Assembly: GCF_001625305.1 (NCBI RefSeq)
Contig: NW_017803169.1
Location: 462,512-526,511, forward strand
Origin: Branchiostoma belcheri
Lineage: Eukaryota; Chordata; Leptocardii; Amphioxiformes; Branchiostomatidae
Length of the DNA stretch: 64,000 bases
Direction of reading: 5' to 3'
Shown here: piece after piece, positions 35,585-48,500 of the stretch
Numbering within the stretch: the first letter of the stretch is position 1
How the letters are laid out: each line of letters begins with the position of its first letter
Translations under genes and position numbers: made by a program
The notes under the pieces: model-generated
Seen by the model: only the letters and a program-made list of their open reading frames with translations
The model's database searches: none
What the model was told of the DNA's origin: nothing

Positions 35585-35955
35585 CAAACAAGAATTCTGA
35601 GGTGTATAGTTGTACATGACTGCTTATGGTGTCTTTGCAGAAGTGTTAATTGCATTTGGGCTGTAAAAAAAATCAACAGTTATCTGTTGTTTTAGAATAG
35701 AAGAACTAGAAACTCAAGGAAGAGTCAGTGTGATATTATTTGTATGTAGATGTGCTGAAGGCTGGAATTATAACGTTTAGTACACAAAGTGTGATTATCA
35801 TAATAAAATACATACAAATGATATTTGATGCAGTATTTACGTCCTTCCTTTTGTACGCTTCTATGTGGTAAGGATGCTGTAATATCTGATTTTTAACGGT
35901 ACTTTTATGTTCACGGTTTCACGGACACTTTTGTACCGTGATCTCATCGTTACCA
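35585..35955. repeat. 370 bp dispersed repeat, copy A
   Basis: Very close match to 49530-49900 in the same orientation, from AATTCTGAGGTGTRTAGTTG to TTTGTACCGTGATCTCATC. No coding content. Confidence 0.75.
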
Positions 35956-36036
35956 TTATTACCACTCTGGTTTGATGAACAGACGATGTCCGGGAACTCC
36001 TTGAGGAGCAACACAAGGCCCACGCCACTGCTAACT

Positions 36037-36436
36037 TAGGCCATGTTGATTTGATTATATGGATGACATCCGCGCGCGTATGAATTTTCGGCCGTTTCCA
36101 AAAAAAAAAGTTTTCAACCATACTGTAAATCGTACAGAACAGTTGCAAAATGAGCAAAAATATACCATAAGTTACAAAAATAAAAATAAAAACTATACCA
36201 ATGTCGTAGAATGCCAAAATCAAACGAAAAAAGACGAAATTGTAAAGAAATGAACTTGAAGACTAAATTATTCGCCAAACCATATTCTGTGCCATTTGCT
36301 CAACCCTCATGACCACGTAGATTTCATAATGAAAAGAACTTTTTTTTTTGCAAACCTTATTTTTTTATTCGCACGCGCGCATCAGTTTTGGGGCTCCCGG
36401 AGGATGTCATCCATATAATCAAATCAACATGGCCTT
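36037..36436. mobile_element. MITE, TAAGGCCACA family, divergent ends
   Basis: The ends are TAGGCCATGTTGATTTGATT and AATCAAATCAACATGGCCTTA, with ATGGATGACATCC inside each end. The termini differ from other copies in a compensating way. Confidence 0.65.
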
Positions 36437-36460
36437 ATCCACAATAATAATTATATAGTC

Positions 36461-36569
36461 TAGCCTGGGTACCATCCTGGTTAGTTTACGTCTACTCGCA
36501 CAGTCGCTCCACCAACTGGTTAGCGACTGTGGGAGCGGACGTTAACTAACCAGGATGGTACCCAGGCTA
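36461..36569. mobile_element. Hairpin MITE, TAGCCTGGGT family
   Basis: TAGCCTGGGTACCATCCTGG and its exact complement at the right end; the inner arms GTTAGTTTACGTC and GACGTTAACTAAC also pair. Confidence 0.75.
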
Positions 36570-36607
36570 TATACAGTCTACAATATGCGCCTGCCCCAAA
36601 GGCGCCA

Positions 36608-36877
36608 TGCCCACCAGACCTGAAAAAGATGCTTCCCCAACCTTACACAATCAGACGCACAACCCGCAGCAGTCTCTCCACTGGAAAACATGCCCTCACT
36701 GTGCCGGTCTCTAGAACTTACGCCACCGGCAGAACCTTCATACACACTGCAGTTGACATCTGGAACAGTCTTCCAGACAACGTGGTGGGCCGGATCACTG
36801 ACAACAAACTCCAGTCATTCAAAACAAGAGTACACCGGCATCTTCTCTCTACCGCCAGGACTTCTGCATGTAGCTAG
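36608..36877 (+). pseudogene. Non-LTR retrotransposon RT C-terminal remnant
   Basis: The open stretch includes YTIRRTTRSSLSTGK, RTYATGRTFIHTAVDIWNSL and FKTRVHRHLLS before a stop at 36875. The A-x-WN-SLP-x pattern is typical of the end of Jockey/CR1-like ORF2. The element is severely 5'-truncated. Confidence 0.6.
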
Positions 36878-36959
36878 AACTTTGCAACTTTGCTGTAAAC
36901 CAATGATTAGCCAGGAGTGTTACAATCCAGGCTATTGTTTACACTAGCACATGATAGAA

Positions 36960-39120
36960 AAAAAGGGGAATCATCCGAACTCAACTCTGCTGGCAAGGTT
37001 ACTGCCATTTTGTATTACTCCCAGATTAGATTTACCAAATTTCAAGTGTACGAGTTCTATTGGGGAGCTGTTGTTCAGATTAGTGACAGATATTTGCACC
37101 GTACAACAAAATTGGGGCAATGCATGAATCGAATAGTTCACAGTATATACGAGTAGGAATCGACGATTTAGTACCAATGAGGGAAGTTCTGATACTAAAC
37201 AGCGCTCTTAAGGCCTTCCTTTGCAATTATTTTATGGCGGGGTTAATATTATATGGTATAATTATATATTCTTCTTGGCTTGGCTATTATAGAATGTACA
37301 ATTATATGGACCCTTACCAACTATATACTGCCACCTCAAATGAAAAGATCTCCACAAATCACAACTTATCTACAAGAAGACGTACATCCTTATAGTATCC
37401 TACAGAAAGTTGTTTAAAGCGTAACAAAACATACGCTTTAAGTATTCAAGCACATTCAAGCTTCAATTCATATCAACACTGTTGAAAAAACTGTTTCTTT
37501 CATAATGATGAAAATCCACTAAAATGTATAAATCATTCATGACAAATGACCTTATTAGTCTAAGTATGGCCTCGATTCTTAGCATTTGCTTTAAAACTGT
37601 CGCCTCTGCTGTTTCACTCGTACAGAGAAGGTACAAAGCCCATGTAAGACGCGGATTGCACATTTTACATGTACCTTGTAGCCTGTTTGAATCATTTGCT
37701 GCAGAGTCAAAAAGTTAAATTGAAGTCGTTTTCAAACGCCATCTTTTTAAATGTACAGTTTGTCAGCCACTCTGATCAATTGTTCTGCGTCCTTGAAGAG
37801 AGGATCAAGCAAAACGAGCTGAAGAGAAAAGTCCTATTCTACTTCACCAAATTCCAAGCGGCCATCCTTGCCTATATATGGCTATGGGTAGGTAACAGGT
37901 CTACTGCTACTTTTCGTTTGTATGTTTGTATGTTTTTACTACCTAAAAAGTGAGAACGTGGTATAAAATTCATGAGCATAACAAAAGAGGGTAGTAATTT
38001 GTAATCGATAGCATAACAAAAGAGAGTAGTAAATTGAGCGTGAGTAGAACACACGAGAATATGGGGTAAGAGAGGCTTGTACGGGATCTTACCCCTACAT
38101 TTGACAAATTTTTGTTCAGTTCAGCTGAGTTTTATTTAAAAATCGACTGCCATGTCACATACCCAAGTCAAATTTGCCAACGTTTTTCATACTTGGCATA
38201 CGTAACATTCTCTATCATTAAAAACGACTTAAACAAAAAATTATGACGTTAAACTTCGTATTACAAACTGTATTTAAAATCTAATACCACTACGCAGAGT
38301 GACAATACCACTACTAAGACAGTTATTTAAAAGCTCGTGGAATGAAAGATGATCTGTGATCTATGATCTGCTTAATATGGGGCGTGCCTGTTAAATTTGC
38401 GGAGTGACACATTATACAAAATCGTGCAGAAGGTTGTCCATATCATTCAAGATATCTTAGATAGTACGTAGTGTGACCATGTCTCTTTTCAAAGATAGAG
38501 AAGGCAAAACTTCAAGAGTATTCAAAAGGCTGTTAGGCAGGCCTCTCCAGACCGGACTTGCNNNNNNNNNNNNNNNNNNNNAGAGAGAGAGAGAATTAAG
38601 TGAGGAAAAAAGAGAGATTATGTTAATGAAGTCCTAATTTGCATACTTATTTGTAAATCACTATAATTTAATAGAGATAACTGCCAGGCAGTCCATACTT
38701 GCAGCATTTAGAAATTAAGCAAAGGTGAACATTAATAAATATTATTATTTTTAAATCATAACCTCATTTGCATATAATTTAGAAGAAGTGCTGCAACAGC
38801 CTTCTCTGTTCAGATATGGCTGTCATTGGGAGAATATGACCAACTTATATAATCCATTATGAAAATAAAATGAGGATGTTATTTTTATAATCAATGAAAA
38901 TATGTATAATTTCGTCAGTCAAAATGGTTTACATTATTTAGCGAAGGTGTGAGGTCTAGACACTTGTGTTCAGTTTGCAAAGGATTCTGTCCTAGACTTC
39001 TCTATGGTATAATCTACAACAAATATGTCATGTCTTTAATGGCCGGTTGGCCTTACTAGATCAATTTATGAAGGTTGAAACATAACTGAAACATGGCTGA
39101 ATTAAAAAAAAAACACATTT
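36960..39120. other. Region upstream of the lectin receptor, no certain gene
   Basis: The missing first exon of the receptor gene should lie here or in the gap. An open stretch starting ATG at 38479 (MSLFKDREGKTSRVFKRLLG) runs straight into the N run. 38620-38975 matches the GGCGAAGGT repeat family. Nothing else is supported. Confidence 0.4.
38562..38581. other. Assembly gap (20 N)
   Basis: Twenty undetermined bases, followed by a short GA run. The true gap size is unknown. Confidence 0.99.
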
Positions 39121-39128
39121 CACAGCAG

Positions 39129-39401
39129 ATGGTGACATCGAGGTCAATAACGTGTATAAAGATCTGGACAAGAATGTTCACCAGTATGCCAACCAAGATG
39201 AAATTGACGAGGAGCTACGACAAACTGGTACCCGAAGGAAAGAACAAACCAATATCGGGAAAAACAACACACGCCCTGGAAATGAACACTGGTTTTGCAA
39301 CGTGATGTTTGTGTCTGGTTGCTCAGGACAGGACGAAAACAACGGTAACGTTAATGTTTTTTGGGTTGACCTGTGTAATTCTAAAATTGTGTAGTTGTGT
39401 G

Positions 39402-39458
<57 letters not shown>

Positions 39459-39490
39459 ATGAGTGGTGTGTGCGTGGTTGTGTTGGTGTG

Positions 39491-39526
<36 letters not shown>

Positions 39527-42500
39527 AGTGGTGTGTGCGTCGTTGTGTGTGTGCGTGGATGAGTGGTGTGTGCGTGGTTGTGTTGGTGTGTGTATGTGCG
39601 CGCGCGCGCGCGTGTGTGTGCGTGAGTGGTGTTTTGCGTGGTTGTGTGTGTGCGTGGATGAGTGGTGTGTGCGTGGTTGTGTGTGTATGTGCGCGCGCGC
39701 GCGTGTGTGTGTGGATGAGTGGTGTGTGCGTGTTTGTGTGTGTGTGTGTTAGTATAACTAAAAAAGTCGTTAGTAGATTTGAATGACATTGCCTTTTCTT
39801 TAAAATAAAAAAAAAATCTTTTTCATGTCACTATTGCCAGCATATACTAAATTCTAATCACTTCCAAATTGTAGGCTCTATCTACTAGCATGCAGATCAG
39901 ATTATTTAAAAATATTGTCATCGTCATGACAATACTTTTAGCCTCTTTGTGTCTTGTTTTCATCTACTCTTTACAACAAAAAATAAACCAACAAAACCAA
40001 CATTGAGTTTAGATAGTTTTTGGCTAAAATATTTTGACAACAACTGTGAAAGTTTCACATCATGAAATCACTCAAACTAATTCCACACCTTGTAAACGTA
40101 AACAGCAGTATAATTGGTCTGGAGAACAAAGAATCACGTTATGATGAAAACCGCATGAGATGAAGGGTTTGTTTGGAACCAATCAACGAAATTAACACAT
40201 CACTTCTTCGCAATTTTGCTTTGTTCACAAAGAAGAATTGTTCTTTTTATTCTTTTTCATCAAAGGCATGGTTGTAAAACAGTGTGTTTTCTTAATCAGC
40301 TCAGTCCAGAGCGTAGTCCAGACAATAGGTATGAAAGAAATATTGTTTTTATATTATAGACCACTAATTTTATTGATGACGAAAAAAGGCGAAAAAAACA
40401 AGGTGGGCCAAAGAAAACAGCATTCCTACATTTTAATATTTTACCTCACAAACCTTGTTAACCAAGGAATGATACCTATATTGTTGGCTATTCAAAGATC
40501 AGGGTGAACCGGAGTGAACCAGGGTGTTCCATTTATTCGGTCAATTTCTTTTTTCACATTTTTGACACTACAGGATCTATGGCAATCACTCGATATCTTT
40601 ATTTGCAATCAGATACAGATTCATGTACAGATACATATTCATGCATAAATACAAATTCATGTACAGATATACAGATACAGATTTTTCCGAGTAGGATGAC
40701 CGTGTCAGTCCCTACACCTGAGTGAGGGTCACAGTTGACACGGTGGCCTTCGCGTGGATTTGTTTAAGGTGGATAACAGGTTGCGAATCTGAGACCCATA
40801 CACTTGGGCACCCGTCTTCCCCAGCGGATCCATATCGAGGGAGACGTGCTGGTTCCGGTTGGGATGCCTGCAGCGAGCTGCCGGATGACTTGGTTACGCT
40901 CAAGGTCCGCCTTGACTACGCCAGCCCGCCTGGCGCTGCTCTCGTCCGCCAGCTGAGGACAACTGCCGTTGGAGACTTGAGGGGGGATACGTGTAAAGTG
41001 CCTTTCCCAAGGGCACAACGTCGGTGCGCATGTTCGGACATGCCCCTGTGCTCCGACCCGGAATCGAACCCGGGGCTCCTTGCTTGAGCGTCGAACGCTC
41101 TGTCCACTACGCCACACGACGCCACAATGAAACTACAGGATACTACCACCCATTAGGCACATAACAACTGTTACAATACTCATTGTAACCTCCGACGATT
41201 TGTCTCAAATGTGAAATGACGTTACAGATCTAAAAGGAGGGTACAAATGTACTTGAAGATTGCATCATTGGTCCAGAAAATGTTATTACACTTATATATT
41301 TTGTTCATATGGTATACAATCTCAATTTTTGACTGTCATTTTTTTTTATTTACAACCATTATCAAACCGGCTTCTTTCATGAGGCCACCATGTTTAGTTG
41401 TTTCAGATTATTGAATTTATATGACCCCGTGGCATTTATATTCCAATTAATGAGTAATTTTGTACTTCTCTACGGACACTACACATTTTCTTGAACAAAA
41501 AAGCAGGCAACTGTTTTCTGGTCTTCCACTTAGCTGAAGGGTGTGATTAGTAAGTAGAATGGAATGCAGAGCAAAAGCCAATATGCAATAGCTGGGTTTC
41601 ACGGTTATTTAGAGCTTCTGAGGAGACAAATTGGCATCAGTAATCAGTAATATAAGATATTGTCTACTTGCAGATAGCACCGATACTGCAGATACTTCCG
41701 CCATTCCCAACGACACATCTCGCCGTTCCTATCGTCTGCAATGGGCTATCGCTGTTATGTTAGCAACCCTCATTGGTGTAGGAGTTGGTCTCGTCACCTA
41801 TTACAAGACCGTACAAGAGACGCAGCCTTTCTCACACAACAGTCCTCCGGTACGGCGGGGTACATCAAGCCGACCAGTTTCAACAGTTCCCGTCACCTCT
41901 AACAGTTCGACAATGGAAAACAGAAATGACACCATCACGGTAGTCCCCTACCACTTCATTGTACATTGACTACTACATAAAGAATTTGTGTTTCTTAACT
42001 TCTAAAACTTCTACTTAATGTTTATTTAACTGTACCCCAGCATTTATACGGTCTTCTTAGTCAGCTTTATATGTCTATGACAATAAATACAACCAATCAA
42101 ACAGCTCTGAAAACATAAAAGTCAGCTGATGGCGTGGCGACGAATATCGTGCCATTGACAGATTTGCTACTTGAAACGGCCTTGCTTTCGAAATGTCGCA
42201 AGTTGGAGCAGCAAGAAATATACGTCAACTACCAAATTGTTAAAGTACGAAAAGGTCTTTAAATGCCCTAAAATAACAGAATTACAGTTTATATGTATAA
42301 CTAGTATGTTATGATATTGGAAATGTTGATCTCTGACATTACGTGAAATTTTTGCGAACTCAGGACTTGCTCTTGCTACAAGTGGGTGCTCGGACCACCA
42401 GCCAGTATCTTAAAACAATGCCCAAGGTGGAAACCACACTGTTCAGGGTGACAACTACACTGCCCAATGGGACAGCTACACCAGCCGACGTGACAACTAC

Positions 42501-45500
42501 ATCGCCCGAGGTGACCACTACACTGCCCGAGGTGACAACTACACTGCCCGAGGTGACAACCACACTGCCCGAGGTGACAACCACACTGCCCGAGGTGACA
42601 ACTACACTGTCCGAGGTGACAACCACACTGTCTGAGGTGACAAACACACTGCCCGAGCTGACAACCACACTGCCCAAGGTGACAACCACTTTGCCCAAGG
42701 TGACAACCACGTTGCCCAAGGTGGCAACCACATTGCCCAAGGTGGCAACCACACTGCCTAAGATGACAACCACTCCGCCAGAGGTAAGTTACTTCACTGA
42801 AAATAGTAACCACACTGCCAAATGTGCCAGCTACTTCACCAAAGTTGAAAGCTAAGGCAAAACATTTGGGGTAACTTTGTTATTGCTGGCCTTCACTTTG
42901 AAAAAAAAAACTTTGACGCTTCCTTATTATTGTCATCACATTAAAACGGAAATGCCAGCGTACTACAATTCCACCATGTATTATGTGTGGCCCTGAACAT
43001 TATTCAAATGACATCATGTTCATACGTGACAATGAACATGTATTTTTATTTTGCCGTCAGGTGTTCCCAAATAATGTCAAACGGACCAGATTTGACCAGA
43101 TTCAGAAGAATACAGAGCCACAACCTTTAACGATTCAAGAAGGTACGACAGTTACACGAATGTTTTCCCTGCATTATTACCTTCGCCAAGAAGGTTATGT
43201 TTTCAGTAGCGTTTGTCTGTGTGTGTGTGTGTGTGTGGGTGTGTTTTGTGTGTGTGTGGTTTAGCAAGATAACTCGAGAAGCAGTGGATGGATTGGAATG
43301 AAACTTGGTAGGTGGGTAGGTCTTTATGAGACCTAGAAATGATTAGATTTTGGGCCCCCTGGTGGCTTTCCTAGGTACTGCAGCTGAACTTCCGGTTTTG
43401 ATATCTCATGTTTTGGACATGCTAGGGTCATGAATTTTGGTTGGTAGATAGCTCTTGGGGTAGGGAAGAAGTGACATGAGTTTGGGTCCCCTAACGCCTT
43501 GTTCTGGAACTGCAGGAGCATTTGTTGAAAAAAATTTGAAGGACGATAACTCAAGAACCGGTTGACGTATTGTCGTGATTTTTGGTATGTAGGTAGTTGA
43601 AGTGATGCTTGACATAATCAGATGGCAATTATGCAAATCAGGAGCTAATTTGCATAATTAATAAGGATATTCTATAAATCTGCTTTGTTCGATAATAGAA
43701 CTATGAAACACTTGTGACATCTACTTGAGAACGAGAAAAACATCTGAGGATATAGATTATGTAAATGAGGACCTAATTTGCATAATTAATGGCAAATTAT
43801 TATAATTCCATAGTTGTAACTGCTGCACCCCGAATTTAATACTTGCCACATTTGGAAGTTAATAATAACATCAATAAATATAATTTATTCAAATTTTGAC
43901 CTGATTTGCATAATTTATGAGGAAGTGCTATAATAGCCTTTTTGTTACGATAAGGCTGTCATTGGATGGAGAATATGATCAACTGATATAATCCATGCAA
44001 ATGAGGCTCTTATTTACAAAATCAATGATTAAAATTGTATAATTCGTCACCCGCAAGGGTTAACATCATTTGGCGAAGGTATGAGATCGTGGAACTCTTG
44101 TTCGTTATCGCTCACGGACACACACGCGTGCACAAAATCTCCATTTTAAAAATAATGTTCTGGAATATTCAGAATTGACGCACCCTGCTGATAACGTTGC
44201 ATCGGGTGGCCCTATAGCTATCTCCTACGACTGTAGTTCTAAAAAGTTGTTTACGAAGAAAAAAAATACAGATTTAACTTTGGTACTTCATATCCACTAG
44301 GGGATCGAAAATTAAACTTGACCTTCCTTTTGGTGTCACTAGCTACGTATAAAATACCTTATGGATCCATACATGATTTTTTTTTCAATTATGTTGCAGC
44401 TGTTCACAAACATATAAACGACTTCTAAAACGTAACCTTTGGCAAATTTTATTTAATTAAATGCTGCAACCTCATTTCCCGAAGCAGGGGATCGCTACCA
44501 TAGTCTTGGTTGCTGGAAGGACCACAGTAGTCGTGCCATTCCAACACTCGAGGGGCTAGATTCACGTCTGGAGGGCAGCTACCGAACACGGAGTAACGCC
44601 GTCGAGAAGTGTTACCAGGCAGCAAAATCTCGGTCCTTTGCCGTGTTTGCTGTACAACATGGCGGGCAGTGTTACGGGTCTGCTGACGGGCACAACACCT
44701 TCTTCAAGTACGGCCGTTCCACCGCCTGTCAAGCGGGCGATGGCGGCACTTGGGCAAATGACGTGTACCGAATTACAACTCGGACAGGTATGTAACGCTC
44801 AATGTCAACGTTTTCGTAACATAAGGTTGTAAGGTTGCTATGCCGTATAGTGCGGGTCCCGATAAAAATCTAGCCTCTACCAGACTTCGGAGGGCGGCTG
44901 AAAAGAGTTTTAAAAAATCGGTCAAATAGAGAGATAACATGCCAGGGGAGTTGGTTCGGTAGAGGGAACGGTATGCCGCACCCGAAGCCTCTGCGGGGTC
45001 GCTACGATCAAGCAATTCTCTCTACCGGACCAACTTTCCTGGTTATGTTATGTCTCTATTTGGCCGATTTTTACTCTTTCCAACCGCCTCACGAAGCCTG
45101 GTACAGGCTACATGAATCCCCTCTTCATCTGTAACAGGTATGTTATTGTCACTTTTTGGCCTTCCCTCAAAGCTCACTAATATATTTCCTAACAACATAC
45201 TAGTAATATATCCAATTGGCTTTAGTCCTGAAGGCAATTCTGTTTCCAATAGACCTGGCCACCTAGGTTTATACATTTATTCTTACACCATACCATACCA
45301 TACCATACCATACCATACCATACCATACCATACCATACAATGGCACATACTCTTGTTCACAATATCAGAATCTGAAAGTGAGAATGTTCAGAGTATGTCA
45401 GAATTGTCCAGAAATGAATGAATGAATGACTAGTTCATCATGTAAAACATCGTAGTCATCAGGCTGAAGTACGTTTCACTTATATAGACATGAAATAATG

Positions 45501-48500
45501 CACAGCTCAATTTAAAGGAATATCATAAAATATTAACAAGACAGTAATATCAAAACAAAATATTACAAAAATAAAACACCTGAGTGTGGTTGATTTACAG
45601 TGCATTTTTGTTGGTATTAATCAGCCTCGACACAGATGGTACAGGACTGATTCGAAAGGGCAGAGCGATTGGGAAATGTATGTCAGAATAGCTCAGAAAG
45701 GCCAGAGTGACGGAGCAATTTACATAAAGATAGAATAGAAAGGCCTTACTTACTTGCTTAAGGCTGTCCTTCGGTTTCGAAGATGACGTCCCTCATTGTT
45801 GACTCTCTGTCACTCTCACTCGATGTATTCTTCGATGGCTGATTAGGCCGATTCTAGCTGCGAAGACGCGGCCGCATATCTCGCAGATGTGCTGACCCTG
45901 CTGCTGAGCTGGCATGTGTCTTCTTGCTCTGCTGGTCTCCGCCCTCTGGTTGTAGCTGGCTGTGTACGATTCGGTAGCTGTCGAGCATACCTGTCTCCAA
46001 CTGTTTCTGTCAGCTGCTAGTCGTTCAAGCCTTTGTGGCTCGATGCCACAGGACTTCAGGTTACTTTTCAAGTAATCCTTGTACCTCTTGCGCTGGCCAC
46101 CTGCGGTGCGTTTGCCCGTGGAAAGCTCACCGTACAGCATCTGCCTTGGTAGCCGGTTTTCAGGCATGCGGATCACATGTCCTACCCATCTGAGTTGCCT
46201 CTGCAGAAGTATGGCCGCTAGGGGCTCGATATTGGCTCTACGTCGGATCTCTGTGTGAGGGACTTTGTGCCACCACTTGAGTCCCAATATCTTCTGTAGG
46301 CAACGGATGTGGAAATGTTAGAAAGGCCAGTGTTTAGAGTATGTCGAAATAGTCCAGAAAGGCCAGCGTGATGGAAAATTCACAGGTTGAATAGGATTGC
46401 AGTAAAAAGGTATAAAGATTAAGTTTTGATGAATGTAGTATACATGGAAAAAACCTAGGAATTAATGTATAGCCCTTGGTGCCTGTATGCAAATGTAAAT
46501 TTACTTGTATTTGGCCCAAAACCAAGTAAGCCGTTGACTTAAGTCACCTGTACACATGTAACATTGACACTGCTAATAAAAATGATTTCGTCTGAAGCAG
46601 GTGTCAATATCGCCCTGGGGAAGAGAACGGCCCAATCCAGCACATTCAGCTTTAATGAGGACCTCCCGGGAAATGCCAGGCTTGCTGTAGACGGGAACAC
46701 TGCCTCCAACCACCACTACGGGTCTTGCACACACACCAAAAATTTACCGGGAGAGATGAATGCAAGCTGGTGGGTGGATCTTGGCCAGCAGTATGCGATT
46801 GGCAGGTACGTGTACCATATATACATCTGGTGGTGGTTGGATACATGCAAAATGTGAGTCACAGAAACGCAAACACGCACACACTCACACAGTGCTCTTT
46901 AACCCTCAAACCACCGTAGGTTTGCGTCCAAATTTTCCCTATGGGGTCAAAACTGACTCAGAAAACTCAACATTGTACCTTGTTGCGTATGGACATGGGG
47001 TCAAAGGTCATCAACATGGCTGCCTGAAGGGATCTAGTTTTAGGTGCAGAAATTACATATATACAAACAAACTCATAGAAGGAATTTCGTTTTCGACAAG
47101 AAATGCTAAAATGGCACATACGCCTAGGGTCAGTTTTGACCCCATACGGTGGTTTGAAGGTTAGACATTATTCTACAATTTACTTTTACGGTTTCTTGGA
47201 AAACGACTGGGGATCTATCAAAGTTATAGAAGCTTAACTTTAAGAACGTCTGTAAGAATATAGCATAAACTTCAATTGCCAATCACTTGACTTTTTGTGT
47301 TCAATATCTACAGAGTTGTCATCTTCAACCGGATGGACTGTTGTCAGGAACGACTCAACCCCTTCAACATCCACATCGGGGATTCCGACCAGGTCAGCAC
47401 GAACCCCATGTGTGGCGATTATCATCAAATCGACGTGAAACGGCCGTCCATTTCGGTCTCATGTCAGGGGATGAAGGGACGGTATGTGGCCGTTCGTCTT
47501 CCCTACAACCACAACTGCCGGATTCTGAGCCTGTGTGAAGTCCAAGTCTTTTCGGGTAGGCCTTCACTACATTCCGTTTATATAGCACCATGTATACGTT
47601 CTGTTTGCTGGACAACAACTAAAACTTATTAGACCTCTTTACAATAATGACAGGGGAGCGGGAACGGAACTGAGAAAATCAGCATGAATCAACTACAACA
47701 AATTCATGATTACTCAAGAAGCAGATCTCATCTTTCTGAAATGTTTGCGTAATCTGTTTAGATTTGTAATTGGGAAATATCTCTTTTTTCTCATCTAAGG
47801 CCACACCGATTTAAATTTATGGATGACATCCATTGATTTTCGCCCGATCTACAAAAAAAAAAAAAAAAAAGATCACGTATTCCGAAGCTCCAAGACTCAA
47901 GAACTCAATATATACGTACAGCAGTGTCGATTCATATATTCCGCAAAAATCCAGCATGTGTCGGCCTGTCGTATACGTCGCTATGTAATGCGCCAAATTC
48001 ACAATACCACGTTTGTATTCCTGTGGTTTTGTAGCATTTTTATTTTTGGCCGGATTTTTATTTTTTTCGCCCGCGCGCACTAGTTTGGGGGTCTTCAGAG
48101 GATGTCATCCATAAAATTAAGTCGGTGTGGCCTAATCTGTAAGTTACTAAAACGTCGCACTTCTCTTTTGCTAATATTACGCCCATTGTTTCCAATTCTT
48201 TAATTATGCAGTTACCTGGAACATGCGAAATGGGGGCTGCCAGGATGGCTACATACGAGTCGGGTGGCCCTGCATCAAACTCGTTTCCAGCCCAAAGTCC
48301 TTTTGGGATGCAAAGCAGGCCTGTGTGGACGAAGGCGCTACTCTGGCCATGCCTAGAACGGAAGAATTTGACCACGCTCTAAGACACCATGTCAAAATCA
48401 CTGCTCAGCTCGGCTACTCCGAATTTTGGATCGGGCTGACGGTGACCGTAACTGGCTTCTGGTTTGGATCAAAAGAATATAACTGGGTAGACGGGGTACC

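Noticed and set aside
37669-37953. 94-residue ORF ending in a GT donor-like site
   Set aside because: No family resemblance, no consistent acceptor, and no joining to the receptor exons was found.
39178-39789. Long Thr/His-rich and Val/Cys-rich ORFs on both strands
   Set aside because: They are readings of the GT/GC simple repeat with no independent support.
41045-41115. tRNA gene on the minus strand
   Set aside because: Good A and B boxes, but the anticodon arm is a 5 bp palindrome with a 5-base loop and acceptor ends do not pair; it is a SINE head.
42440-42783. CRISPR-like array
   Set aside because: The 21 bp repeats have no spacers, are in frame, and the genome is eukaryotic.
42360-42813. 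Two minus-strand ORFs opposite the receptor stalk
   Set aside because: A stop-free 21 bp repeat opens frames on both strands; the plus frame joins splice sites and the others do not.
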